From: Comamonas sp009360615
GTDB taxonomy: Bacteria > Pseudomonadota > Gammaproteobacteria > Burkholderiales > Burkholderiaceae_C
Length of the DNA stretch: 64,000 nucleotides
Strand: one strand, 5' to 3'
Assembly (NCBI RefSeq): GCF_035784015.1
Contig: NZ_JALKOW010000002.1
Made by a program: the position numbers and the translations under genes. The notes under the pieces are model-generated. The model did no database searches and was not told the DNA's origin. It saw only the letters and a list, made by a program, of their open reading frames with translations. Shown one piece after another: positions 8,675 to 17,862 of the stretch (its first letter is position 1; every line of letters starts with the position of its first letter).

Positions 8675-9232
8675 TCAATGCTTCTGGTGCAGCTGCACCC
8701 AGTCCAGAAAGCGTGTCATGTACTTGACGAGGAAGTCATAGCTGCCCTGGCCGATCTTGCCGTCAGCGTCGAGCAGGGTGTCGGACCAGCGCACAAAGCC
8801 TTCGGGCTGGGGAAGGGTGGGCATGTCCAGCGACACCAGTACATTGCGCAGGTGCTGCTGGGCCATGGCCGTGGCGGCCGCTCCGGGCGAACTGCCGATC
8901 ACGGCGGCCGGCAGTCCTGCCCAGACGGATTGGCCATAGGGACGGCTCAGGCCATCGAGCACGTTCTTGAGCGCTGCGGGGATGGAGCGGTTGTATTCGG
9001 GCGTCACGAACAGAACGCCGTGGCAGCCGCGAATCTGGGGTTTGAGGTCGTCAAAGGGCTTGAAATCGGGGGTGTTGTCGAAGTCGCGGTTGTAGACCGG
9101 CAGGCGGCTGATATCGATGAATTCGAAATCGGCCTTGTCCTGCATGAGTACAGCCAGGCCCTGGGCGAGCTGGCGGTTGATGGACTGCTTGCTGAGGCTG
9201 CCCACGATGACGGCGATTTTGAGTTGGCTCAT
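8675..9232 (-). CDS. NADPH-dependent FMN reductase family protein
   Basis: A 185-residue flavodoxin-like NAD(P)H oxidoreductase. The FMN phosphate loop is visible near the start (GSLSKQSINRQLA), and the family signature VTPEYNRSIPAALKNVLD lies at about residue 80. Members reduce quinones, chromate or azo compounds using FMN. The long upstream open frame is ignored because ATG 9232 has an AAAGG ribosome site and yields the family's usual length. It is a single gene in its own minus-strand unit, upstream of the Ala-rich gene. Confidence 0.88.
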   Translation of the reverse strand: MSQLKIAVIVGSLSKQSINRQLAQGLAVLMQDKADFEFIDISRLPVYNRDFDNTPDFKPFDDLKPQIRGCHGVLFVTPEYNRSIPAALKNVLDGLSRPYGQSVWAGLPAAVIGSSPGAAATAMAQQHLRNVLVSLDMPTLPQPEGFVRWSDTLLDADGKIGQGSYDFLVKYMTRFLDWVQLHQKH

Positions 9233-9375
9233 GCTCTGACCTTTCGACCGGGTTGAGGAAGATGCATGGCACTGTAGCAAAGCTGTCGGGGATGGCTGCA
9301 CCGTAGCGGGCGCAAAAAAGCCGCTGACCCTGGGCGACAGGGCCGCGGCTGATGGGGGCAGGTGCTTGTTACAGC

Positions 9376-10089
9376 CTATCGGAGCACTTCCAGCAGGCGA
9401 TCCAGGCCGCCTTCGTTGATGGCGACCTTGGCCTCGTTGCGCACGCGCGGCTTGGCGTGGAAGGCCACAGACAGACCGGCCGCCTGCATCATGGGAATGT
9501 CGTTGCTGCCATCGCCCACGGCAATGCACTGGCTGGCATCGATGCCGATCAGCGAAGCCACTTCCAGCAAGGTGCGGCGCTTTTCCGCACCGTCGCAGAT
9601 ATCGCCCCAGGCCTGCTCGACCAGGCCTCCGGTCAGTGCACCGTCCTTGATCTCCAGCACATTGGCGCGTACAAAGTCGATATCCAGCAGGCCGCGCACA
9701 TGCTCGGCAAAGTAGGTGAAACCGCCCGAGACCAGCAGCACTTTCAGGCCCGCGGCCTTGGCGGCCCTGACCAGGGTTTCAGCGCCCGGCGAGAGTTTCA
9801 GGCGTTCGGCCAGAACGCGGGCCATGTCGGCCTCGGTCACTCCGACCAGCTTGCCTACGCGTTGGCGCAGGCTGTCCTTGAAGTCGGTGATTTCGCCGCG
9901 CATGGTGGCTTCGGTAATCGCCGCCACTTCGGCCTTCTTGCCCGTGGCGTCGGCGATCTCGTCGATGCACTCGATGGTGATCAGCGTCGAGTCCATATCA
10001 AAGGCGATGAGCTTGTAGTCCGCCAGCTTCTGGGGAGCGGTAAAGCCGCGGATCATCAGGCCGGGGGCGAATTCGGTGGCGTCGGTCAT
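9376..10089 (-). CDS. serB: Phosphoserine phosphatase SerB
   Basis: A 237-residue HAD-family enzyme that dephosphorylates O-phosphoserine in the last step of serine synthesis. Motif I is FDMDSTLI with the catalytic aspartates. The substrate-pocket residues follow in ECIDEIAD, motif II is LLVSGGFTYFA, and motif III is VGDGSNDIPMM. ATG 10089 gives the normal length; a longer frame reaching 10206 adds a non-conserved N-terminus. There is no N-terminal ACT domain. Confidence 0.93.
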   Translation of the reverse strand: MTDATEFAPGLMIRGFTAPQKLADYKLIAFDMDSTLITIECIDEIADATGKKAEVAAITEATMRGEITDFKDSLRQRVGKLVGVTEADMARVLAERLKLSPGAETLVRAAKAAGLKVLLVSGGFTYFAEHVRGLLDIDFVRANVLEIKDGALTGGLVEQAWGDICDGAEKRRTLLEVASLIGIDASQCIAVGDGSNDIPMMQAAGLSVAFHAKPRVRNEAKVAINEGGLDRLLEVLR

Positions 10090-10247
10090 TGCGAATCGTG
10101 CGAATGAGGGGTAGCAGAAAGGGGAATGGCAGAGATCAGGTCTGCGCCATTCCTCAAGATGGCCGCCATTATCCGCTGTTGTGGCGGGCTTCGGCTTGCC
10201 ATTCACCTCTGAGTTTGCCCCCTGGTGCGGTTCGAGGCGGTGCCTGC

Positions 10248-11273
10248 TTACTGCGGCTGGATGCCTGCAGCCTTGACCAGCTCGGCATGCAGCCTGATGT
10301 CCTGGGCCACGGTCTGCCTGAGCTGCTCGGGCGTCGATGGTGCGACTTCCATGCCGTTTTCACCCAGTTTGGTCTTGATCTCGCTGTCCAGTGCCACGCG
10401 CACGGCGCGGTTGAGCTTGTCGATCACGGGCTGCGGCGTCTTGGCCGGTGCGAACAGCCCGACCCAGGCCGAGAGGTTGAGATCGGCAAAACCGCCTTCC
10501 GCCATGGTGGGGGTGTTGGGCAGCATGGCCGCGCGCCGGGGCGCCATCACAGCCAGGGCATGCAGCTTGCCGGCCTGGATATGCGGCAGGGCTTCGGGCA
10601 GCACGGCAAACAGCATGTCCACATTGCCGGCCAGTGTGTCGTTGACGGCCGGCGCACCGCCTTTGTAGGGCACGTGGAGCATCTTGGCCTGGGTGCGCGT
10701 CTCGAACATCAGCGCGGCCAGATGCTGTGGGCTGCCGTCGCCGGATGAGGCAAAGGTCAGCTTGCCTGGGGCGGCCTTGGCGGCCGCCACCACGGCAGCC
10801 ACGCTGGGGAATTTCTGTCTGTCCTTGACCACCAGTACCATGGGCTGATTCACCAGCTTGCTGATGGGCGCGAAGTCGGCCTCGGGGTCATAGGGCAGGG
10901 ATTTGAAGATGCTCTTGTTGGTGGTCAGGAATGAGGCCGGCGAGACCATCAGCGTATAGCCGTCCGGGGCGGATCGCGCCACGGCCGGCGTGCCGATCTG
11001 ACCCGAGGCACCGGCACGGTTGTCCACCACAAAAGGCTGCTTGAGTTCAGTGGCCAGCTTCTGCCCCACGACCCGGGCAATCATGTCGGCGCTGCCTCCG
11101 GCGGGCAGGGCGACGATGACCTTGACCGCGCGCTCGGGATAGGCGTCCTGGGCCTGGGCCGTGGCAGTCAGTCCTGCCGCCACCAGCATGCAGGCCAGTG
11201 CGGGGCGGGCCACGGAATCGGCTGCGTGGCGGATGCGGCGGTGAACGATGTTGCGAACGGGTTGGAACAGCAT
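10248..11273 (-). CDS. Bug-family (TTT) periplasmic substrate-binding protein
   Basis: A 341-residue secreted binding protein of the tripartite tricarboxylate transporter type, greatly expanded in Burkholderiales. A signal peptide ends at TAQA-QDAYP. The mature protein begins with YPERAVKVIVALPAGGSADMIAR, followed by the characteristic VDNRAGASGQIGT and RSAPDGYTLMV blocks. ATG 11273 has a GAGAGGG ribosome site. No membrane components lie nearby, so it is an orphan Bug; the ligand is unknown. Confidence 0.88.
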   Translation of the reverse strand: MLFQPVRNIVHRRIRHAADSVARPALACMLVAAGLTATAQAQDAYPERAVKVIVALPAGGSADMIARVVGQKLATELKQPFVVDNRAGASGQIGTPAVARSAPDGYTLMVSPASFLTTNKSIFKSLPYDPEADFAPISKLVNQPMVLVVKDRQKFPSVAAVVAAAKAAPGKLTFASSGDGSPQHLAALMFETRTQAKMLHVPYKGGAPAVNDTLAGNVDMLFAVLPEALPHIQAGKLHALAVMAPRRAAMLPNTPTMAEGGFADLNLSAWVGLFAPAKTPQPVIDKLNRAVRVALDSEIKTKLGENGMEVAPSTPEQLRQTVAQDIRLHAELVKAAGIQPQ

Positions 11274-11440
11274 GCGATCCCTCTCTTTCTCAAGATATGC
11301 ACCGCCTGGGTGATGGCCGTGGTGCGATAGCCCGATGATGAGCAAGCCTTGTGCCAGATGTCCTGGCGTTTTGCCGGATGGAGCGATCCGGTTGGCGCCG
11401 TTGCCGGGAGAGTGCCCGACCTGAATGCGTCTCGACGGCC

Positions 11441-12112
11441 TCAGCTTTCAGGCCCGCCAGGCGGCTGCAGATATATGGCATCGGACCAGGTGGCCACCCA
11501 GTGCGGGCGAAACACCACGAATACCGCTGTCAGCATACCGGTGGTCACGCCATCGCTCCAGGCCATGAGCCAGCGTGCCATGTGCGAGAGCTCGTCATTG
11601 ACGTTGGGCAGCACATGTCCGGCCCACTGGCCGAGCAAGGACGCAATGAATACGCATACCACAGTGCCCAGGAAGCCGCGCAAGAATATGAAGACAAAGA
11701 TGTTGTGCCAGCACCAGCGGCGCACTGCTGCCCCCCAGAGCATGGCCAGCGTGGCCGGTACCAGCCCCTGCCAGACCGCCAGGCCCAGCGCGTCCTGCAG
11801 TCCGAGCGCAGGGGCGAGCGCAAAGGCCATCGCGCTGGTCGCTATCAGTACGGGCACTGCAAGCGGCCAACCGATCAGTAGCAGTACCAGCGGTGCACCA
11901 GACCAGTGCAGTTGCAGAGGCATTTTGTGCAGCGCAGGCAATGCCCAGACCCAGGGCAGCAGCACCAGAATGGCCAGCAGCGGCGTCATCAGTGGCGACA
12001 GCACCGGGTCACGCTTGCCGCCGGGCCCGGCCCTGCTGCCCAGCATGCGCCAGGGACGGCAGAGCAGGGCCAGCAACAAGGCCAGCAGGGCAATAGCGGT
12101 TTCAAGATACAT
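11441..12112 (-). CDS. Polytopic membrane protein, energy-coupling-factor permease-like
   Basis: A 223-residue integral membrane protein with about six hydrophobic helices. Features include ALGLAVWQGLVPATLAMLWGAAVRRW and NIFVFIFLRGFLGTVVCVFIASLLG, which resemble CbiM-like energy-coupling-factor permeases annotated in related bacteria. No ATPase or T-component sits next to it. I am sure that it is a membrane protein and less sure of the family. Confidence 0.6.
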   Translation of the reverse strand: MYLETAIALLALLLALLCRPWRMLGSRAGPGGKRDPVLSPLMTPLLAILVLLPWVWALPALHKMPLQLHWSGAPLVLLLIGWPLAVPVLIATSAMAFALAPALGLQDALGLAVWQGLVPATLAMLWGAAVRRWCWHNIFVFIFLRGFLGTVVCVFIASLLGQWAGHVLPNVNDELSHMARWLMAWSDGVTTGMLTAVFVVFRPHWVATWSDAIYLQPPGGPES

Positions 12113-12202
12113 GGCGGCTCGGCTTATCAGGCTCAGCCGCCATCTTGCATCGTCTGGTGCGTACTGGGACCAATAGCCCTGCCGGCCTCGTCAGCCGCCT
12201 TG

Positions 12203-15200
12203 TCAGGCATGAACAGCTGCTTCGCTCTTGAGTGGCTGGCCCAGGCTGCGCAGCACATCGCGCACCATCTGGGCACGGTCCTTGGGGTTCTCCAGTTCCT
12301 TTTCGATGCGCAGCTTCTCGTTGCCCGCCAGCTTGATGTGCTTGTTCTTCTGTATCAGATGAATGATGTTCATGGGGTCGATCGGCGGCTGGGGCTTGAA
12401 GCTGATGTTGATCACGCCAGGGGCTGCATCGACCTTGACCACGCCATAGGGCTGGCTCAGCACGCGCAGGCGGTGGACGTCGATCAGGGTCTGCGCCTGG
12501 GGCGGCAGCTTGCCGAAACGATCCACGATTTCCTCGAGCAGGCTATCGATCTGGTCGGCCGTCTTCGCCGTTGCCAGCTTCTTGTAGAACGACAGGCGCA
12601 GATGGACGTCGCCGCAGTAGTCGTTGGGCAGCAGGGCCGGCGCATGCAGATTGATATCGGTGGAGGCCGACAGCGGCGAGAGCAGATCGGGCTCCTTGCC
12701 GGCCTTGAGGCTGCGCACGGCTTCGGACAGCATCTCGTTGTAGAGCTGGAAGCCCACCTCCATCATGTTGCCGCTCTGGTTTTCGCCTAGCACCTCCCCG
12801 GCGCCACGGATTTCCAGGTCGTGCATGGCCAGATAGAAGCCCGAGCCCAGTTCCTCCATCTGCTGGATGGCCTCCAGCCGCTGCTGGGCCTGCTTGGTCA
12901 GGCCATCCAGGTCCGGCACCATCAGATAGGCATAGGCCTGATGGTGGCTGCGTCCTACCCGTCCGCGCAACTGGTGCAGCTGCGCCAGACCGAACTTGTC
13001 CGCGCGGCTGATGAGAATGGTGTTGGCCGAGGGAACATCGATGCCGGTCTCGATGATGGTCGAACACAGCAGGATGTTGTAGCGCTGGGCCACGAAATCG
13101 CGCATGACGCGTTCGAGCTCGCGCTCGGGCATCTGGCCATGGGCCACGGCAATGCGTGCCTCCGGCAGGATCTCCTCCAGCTTCTGCTTGCGGTTCTCTA
13201 TGGTTTCGACCTCGTTGTGCAGGAAGTAGATCTGTCCGCCGCGCTTGAGTTCGCGCAGCACGGCTTCGCGGATCACGCCCGTGCCTTCGTTGCGCACAAA
13301 GGTCTTGATGGCCAGACGCCGCTGCGGCGCGGTGGCGATCACCGACAGGTCGCGCAGTCCCTCCAGCGCCATGCCCATGGTGCGCGGAATCGGGGTGGCC
13401 GTCAGCGTCAGCACATCGACCTCGGCGCGCATGGCCTTCATGGCCTCCTTGTGGCGCACGCCAAAGCGGTGTTCCTCGTCGATGATGAGCAGGCCCAGGT
13501 TCTTGAACTGCGTCGATTCGGACAGCAGCTTGTGCGTGCCGACCACGATATCCACCGTACCGTCGGAGATGCCCTTGATGGCGGCCGTGATCTCCTTGCC
13601 CGAGCGAAAGCGCGACACCTCGGCCACCCGGATCGGCCATTTGGAGAAGCGGTCCACCAGGGTCTGGTAATGCTGCTCGGCCAGCAGCGTGGTGGGGGCC
13701 AGGAAGGCGACCTGCTTGCCGCCCATGGCCGCGACAAAGGCCGCGCGCAGCGCGACCTCGGTCTTGCCGAAGCCCACATCGCCACAGACCAGGCGGTCCA
13801 TGGGCTGGGGGCTGATCATGTCCTGCACCACGGCGTGGATGGCGGCGCGCTGGTCGGCCGTTTCCTCGAAGCCGAAGTCGGCCACAAACTGCTCGTAGTC
13901 GGCCGTAGGGAAGCGGAAGGCATGGCCCTGGCGCGCGGCGCGGCGGGCGTAGATGTTGAGCAGTTCGGCGGCCGAGTCGCGCACCTGTTCGGCGGCCTTG
14001 CGCTTGGCTTTTTCCCATTGCGTGCCGCCCAGCTTGTGCAGCGGCGCATCGTCGGGCGAGACGCCGGTGTAGCGGCTGATCAGGTGCAACTGGCTGACGG
14101 GCACATAGAGCACGGCATCGGCCGCATATTCCAGGTGCAGAAATTCCTGCAGCGCGGGCGTGCCGTCCGGGTTCTTCTGGCCCATGTCCATGTTGATGAG
14201 CCCGCGATAGCGGCCTATGCCGTGGTCGGAATGAACGATGGGGTCTCCGACCTTGAGCTCGGACAGGTCCTTGATCAGGGCCTCCACATCGCTGACCTGC
14301 TCCTGGCGGCGGCGACGGCGGCCCGTGGGGCTGCTGGCAAACAGCTCGGTTTCGGTGACGAAGTCCAGGCCTTCCTCGACCCAGGCAAAGCCCGTCATCA
14401 GGCTGGAGGTGGCGATGCCGACCTTTTCCTGCGTATCGGCCTGGAACTCGGCCAGTGAATCGAACACGGGCGGGTTGACGCCCGAGGCGCGGAAAAAGTC
14501 GAGCAGGCTCTCGCGCCTGCCATCGGATTCTGCCAGAAGCAAGACCCGGCTTGCGCCAGTTGCTATATGTTTTTGCAGCTTGGCCAGCGGGTCATCGGCT
14601 CCGCGCACGACGGAAAGGTCTTCAAGCTTCTGGAAGATGGCGCTGTCGGCCACATCTTCGGTGCCTGGGCGCAAGGCCAGCTGGGCGTGCTCCTTGCTGC
14701 GGGAATAGAACTGGTCGGCGCTGAGAAACAGCGTCTCGGGCGGCAGCGCCGGGTGGTCGGGGTCGCCTTGCACCAGGCGGTAGCGGTCCTTGGTGTCCTG
14801 CCAGAAGCGCTGGAAGGCCGGCTCCAGATCGCCGTGCAGCACCACGGTGGCTTCGTCGCCCAGATAGTCAAAGACGGTGGCCGTTTCGTCAAAGAACAGC
14901 GGCAGGTAATACTCGATGCCGGCCGTGGCAATGCCGGCCCCCATGTCCTTGTAGATGCGGCTGCGCGTGGGGTCGCCCTCGAGCAGCTCGCGCCAGCGGC
15001 TGCGGAACTTGGCACGCGCTTCCTCGTCCATCGGGAATTCGCGGCCGGGCAGCAGGCGCACCTCGGGCACGGGGTAGAGGCTGCGCTGCGTGTCGGGGTC
15101 GAAGGTGCGGATAGAGTCGATCTCATCGTCGAACAGGTCCACGCGGTAGGGCTGGAGCGAGCCCATGGGGAACAGGTCGATCAGGCCGCCGCGCACCGCG

Positions 15201-15694
15201 TATTCGCCATGGCTGACCACCTGGGACACATGCTGGTAGCCCGCCAGCGTGAGCTGGGCCTTGAGCTTTGCCTCGTCGAGCTTCTGGCCCTGCTTGAATT
15301 CAAAGGTATAGCCAGCCAGAAACGAGGGCGGGGCCAGGCGATAGAGGGCTGTGGTGGCTGGCACGATGACCACATCGGCGCCATGCTGCTTGTCGCGCTG
15401 GTTGATGCGCCATAGCGTGGCCAAGCGCTCGCTGATCAGATCCTGGTGCGGCGAGAAGCTGTCGTAGGGCAGGGTTTCCCAGTCGGGAAACAATGCGCAG
15501 CGCAGCTCGGGGGCGAAGAAGGCCATCTCCTCCATGAGACGATGGGCATCGGCGGCATCGGCCGTGACGATGGCCGTGACCCGGCCGTCCTGCTTTTCAC
15601 GCTCGCCCAGCCTGGCCAGCAGCAGCGCGTCGGCGCTGCCAACAGGGCGGGGCAGGTGAAAGCGTTTACCGGGGGTGAGCTTGGGCAGTTGCAT
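12203..15694 (-). CDS. mfd: Transcription-repair coupling factor Mfd
   Basis: A 1163-residue ATP-dependent translocase that removes stalled RNA polymerase and recruits UvrA. The N-terminal UvrB-like region is at about residues 1-350. The RNA-polymerase interaction domain is near 500 (LKVGDPIVHSDHGIGRYRGL). The RecG-like motor has Walker A GDVGFGKTEVALRA, DEEH box IIDEEHRFGV and LTATPIPRTMGMAL. The C-terminal D7 domain ends the protein. Length matches the family. It is transcribed away from ispD, sharing a 245-base divergent region. Confidence 0.97.
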   Translation of the reverse strand: MQLPKLTPGKRFHLPRPVGSADALLLARLGEREKQDGRVTAIVTADAADAHRLMEEMAFFAPELRCALFPDWETLPYDSFSPHQDLISERLATLWRINQRDKQHGADVVIVPATTALYRLAPPSFLAGYTFEFKQGQKLDEAKLKAQLTLAGYQHVSQVVSHGEYAVRGGLIDLFPMGSLQPYRVDLFDDEIDSIRTFDPDTQRSLYPVPEVRLLPGREFPMDEEARAKFRSRWRELLEGDPTRSRIYKDMGAGIATAGIEYYLPLFFDETATVFDYLGDEATVVLHGDLEPAFQRFWQDTKDRYRLVQGDPDHPALPPETLFLSADQFYSRSKEHAQLALRPGTEDVADSAIFQKLEDLSVVRGADDPLAKLQKHIATGASRVLLLAESDGRRESLLDFFRASGVNPPVFDSLAEFQADTQEKVGIATSSLMTGFAWVEEGLDFVTETELFASSPTGRRRRRQEQVSDVEALIKDLSELKVGDPIVHSDHGIGRYRGLINMDMGQKNPDGTPALQEFLHLEYAADAVLYVPVSQLHLISRYTGVSPDDAPLHKLGGTQWEKAKRKAAEQVRDSAAELLNIYARRAARQGHAFRFPTADYEQFVADFGFEETADQRAAIHAVVQDMISPQPMDRLVCGDVGFGKTEVALRAAFVAAMGGKQVAFLAPTTLLAEQHYQTLVDRFSKWPIRVAEVSRFRSGKEITAAIKGISDGTVDIVVGTHKLLSESTQFKNLGLLIIDEEHRFGVRHKEAMKAMRAEVDVLTLTATPIPRTMGMALEGLRDLSVIATAPQRRLAIKTFVRNEGTGVIREAVLRELKRGGQIYFLHNEVETIENRKQKLEEILPEARIAVAHGQMPERELERVMRDFVAQRYNILLCSTIIETGIDVPSANTILISRADKFGLAQLHQLRGRVGRSHHQAYAYLMVPDLDGLTKQAQQRLEAIQQMEELGSGFYLAMHDLEIRGAGEVLGENQSGNMMEVGFQLYNEMLSEAVRSLKAGKEPDLLSPLSASTDINLHAPALLPNDYCGDVHLRLSFYKKLATAKTADQIDSLLEEIVDRFGKLPPQAQTLIDVHRLRVLSQPYGVVKVDAAPGVINISFKPQPPIDPMNIIHLIQKNKHIKLAGNEKLRIEKELENPKDRAQMVRDVLRSLGQPLKSEAAVHA

Positions 15695-15940
15695 GGATTT
15701 TCACAGACAAACGCAGGCAGCGACGCGCAGGAGCGGGCTGGGTGCAAAAAAATGGGGACAGATTGAATGCGGGCGAGTCCGGCCATCGAAGGCAGGGCTC
15801 ACAGCCCAATCAGCGCGGAGCTGAGGGTTGGCGGCGCATTCACTCAAAATGGGGACACCTCAAGGCGATGCAAGTCGAAAGCAGGACTTCGATGGATCTC
15901 AGGGGCTTTCGGACGAAATGCTGATTTTAAAATACTGTGC

Positions 15941-16738
15941 ATGACAGATCGGTTTTTCTCGCCGGAGTCCATCACGGACGACAAGGCAAACGCTGCAGCG
16001 GCGTCGTCGCCGGCATCTGCGCCCCGCTGCTGGGGGCTGATTCCCTGCGCGGGCGTCGGTCTGCGCGCCATTGCCGCAGATTCCCCGGCCCCTGAACTGC
16101 CCAAGCAATACCAGAGTGTTGCCGGCCAGCCCATGGTCATGCACACGCTGGCCGCCCTGCTGGCGGTGGAGCGCATGCACCGGGTTCTGCTGGTGGTCTC
16201 TGATTCCGATCGGTTCTGGCAGGGCCGCGCCATGGACACCCGGCTCGGCATTGCTGCCTGTGGCGGAGCCACCCGTGCCCAGACCGTGAGCAACGGCCTG
16301 CAGGAGTTGCTGCGCATGGGGGCCAGCGGCGAGGACTGGGTGCTGGTGCATGATGCGGCGCGCTGCCTGGTCACACCGGCGCAGGTCAATGCCTTGATCG
16401 ATGCCTGCCTGCCGGATGCGGTGGGAGGGCTGCTGGCACTGAAGCTGCCCGACACGCTCAAGCAGCAGGCCGCAGGCGCGGGCCCGGCGCGCGTGGCGCA
16501 GACGGTGGAGCGCAGCGACAAATGGCTGGCTCAGACGCCGCAGATGTTCCGTATCGAAGTCTTGCTGGCGGCGCTGCAGGCGGCTGGCGCTGCCGTGACC
16601 GATGAAGCCAGCGCCATGGAACTGGCCGGCCACTCGCCCAGGTTGGTGCCGGGTGGTGCGCAGAACTTCAAGGTGACCTATCCCGACGACTTCGCGCTGG
16701 CCGAGGCCGTGCTGCTGCAGCGCAAGGCGCGTGGCTAG
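15941..16738 (+). CDS. ispD: 2-C-methyl-D-erythritol 4-phosphate cytidylyltransferase IspD
   Basis: A 265-residue enzyme of the non-mevalonate isoprenoid pathway, joining CTP and methylerythritol phosphate. The nucleotide loop is IPCAGVGLRA, with ELPKQYQSVAGQPMVMHTL following, then VLVHDAARCLV and the TDEASAMEL block near the C-terminus. ATG 15941 is used; upstream in-frame starts add a stretch with no family similarity. The N-terminus (about 30 residues before the loop) is slightly longer than usual. ispF follows 150 bases downstream. Confidence 0.93.
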   Translation: MTDRFFSPESITDDKANAAAASSPASAPRCWGLIPCAGVGLRAIAADSPAPELPKQYQSVAGQPMVMHTLAALLAVERMHRVLLVVSDSDRFWQGRAMDTRLGIAACGGATRAQTVSNGLQELLRMGASGEDWVLVHDAARCLVTPAQVNALIDACLPDAVGGLLALKLPDTLKQQAAGAGPARVAQTVERSDKWLAQTPQMFRIEVLLAALQAAGAAVTDEASAMELAGHSPRLVPGGAQNFKVTYPDDFALAEAVLLQRKARG

Positions 16739-16888
16739 ACGGTTTGGCATCGGCAGGGCTCGCGCGTACCGGAGCGCACGGTGGGCATCGCCATCGGCAG
16801 AATGCCGTGCCCGACCCGGAACGGCACAGATAGTATTTAATTTGATAGCGCCTTGTAATTTATGGGCAAGGGTTTGAAAAGGATTTTT

Positions 16889-17371
16889 ATGAATTTTCGT
16901 ATTGGTGAAGGCTGGGATGTGCATGCCCTGGTTCCAGGGCGCAAGCTGATTCTCGGCGGTGTCGAAGTGCCTCATACCCTGGGGCTGCTCGGCCACTCTG
17001 ATGCCGACGTGCTGCTGCACGCGATCACCGATGCGCTGTTCGGCGCTGCGGCGCTGGGCGATATCGGCCGCCATTTCTCGGATACCGACGCGCAGTTCAA
17101 GGGGGCGGACTCCGCCGTGCTGCTGGCCGAAGCGGCACGGCGCGTGCGCGCCAAGGGCTTCGAGATCGGCAATATCGACAGCACCATCTTGGCCCAGGCA
17201 CCCAAGCTGGCACCCCATATCGAGAAAATGCGCGAGCGCATTGCCCAGGTGCTGGGCCTGGATGTGGAGCAGGTCAACGTCAAGGCCAAGACGGCCGAGA
17301 AGCTGGGGCCCGTGGGCCAGCAGCAGGCCATGGAGGCCCGTGCCGTGGCCTTGTTGGTTCGGGCTGGCTGA
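16889..17371 (+). CDS. ispF: 2-C-methyl-D-erythritol 2,4-cyclodiphosphate synthase IspF
   Basis: A 160-residue zinc enzyme of the same pathway. The metal-ligand motif GWDVHAL is at the start and GGVEVPHTLGLLGHSDADVLLHA supplies the other ligands. SDTDAQFKGADS and the C-terminal KAKTAEKLGPVG are also present. ATG 16889 has AAAAGGA six bases upstream and gives the exact family length; an ATG at 16862 would add nine residues. Confidence 0.96.
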   Translation: MNFRIGEGWDVHALVPGRKLILGGVEVPHTLGLLGHSDADVLLHAITDALFGAAALGDIGRHFSDTDAQFKGADSAVLLAEAARRVRAKGFEIGNIDSTILAQAPKLAPHIEKMRERIAQVLGLDVEQVNVKAKTAEKLGPVGQQQAMEARAVALLVRAG

Positions 17372-17405
17372 CCCTGCTTGGCAGCATGGCCGCGGCGAAT
17401 GCCGC

Positions 17406-17801
17406 TCATGAATCGCCGTAGAGGGCTTGCACTTCGGCCCCGGTCAGGGTCGGGGTGTCATTGGCCAGCGCGTAATAGTCGGGCTTTTCGTCGATATAGA
17501 TCTGCTGCGCCAGTTTCAGGTCCCGGGCGTCCTGGAACAGTCCGGCGGACAGAAAATGCTCGTTGCTGGCCAGCAGGCGGTAGAAGAGGTGGGTGCCGCA
17601 ACTGCTGCAAAAAACCCGCTCGGCCCAGGGCGAGGATGCATAGCGCGTGACCGGGCCGCTGGTCTGCACTGCCGTGCCGCCATGCAGGGTGAAGGCGGGG
17701 CCTTCTCCCCAGCGTCGGCACATGCTGCAGTGGCAGACATGAACTTCGTGGGTGTCGGGTGCGGTGACGAGAACGGCTTTGCACAGGCATCGGGCTTGCA
17801 T
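17406..17801 (-). CDS. GFA/CENP-V family zinc protein
   Basis: A 131-residue protein of the glutathione-dependent formaldehyde-activating fold. Zinc-binding cysteines appear as ARCLCKA, CHCSMCRRWG and VFCSSCGTHLFYR. The family name comes from one member; most have no proven activity. The start at 17801 has a GGAG ribosome site. It lies 62 bases downstream of the sensor kinase gene on the same strand and may be read through from it. Confidence 0.85.
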   Translation of the reverse strand: MQARCLCKAVLVTAPDTHEVHVCHCSMCRRWGEGPAFTLHGGTAVQTSGPVTRYASSPWAERVFCSSCGTHLFYRLLASNEHFLSAGLFQDARDLKLAQQIYIDEKPDYYALANDTPTLTGAEVQALYGDS

Positions 17802-17862
17802 GTTGAACTCTCCGGCAGATGGTTGAAAAGGCGATGCCGATTGTGCATGGAGGCGGGCCGAT

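Noticed and set aside
12821..14458. 545-codon open frame on the plus strand
   Set aside because: It is antisense to mfd, which has complete motifs; the translation is His/Gln/Leu-rich without any family signature.
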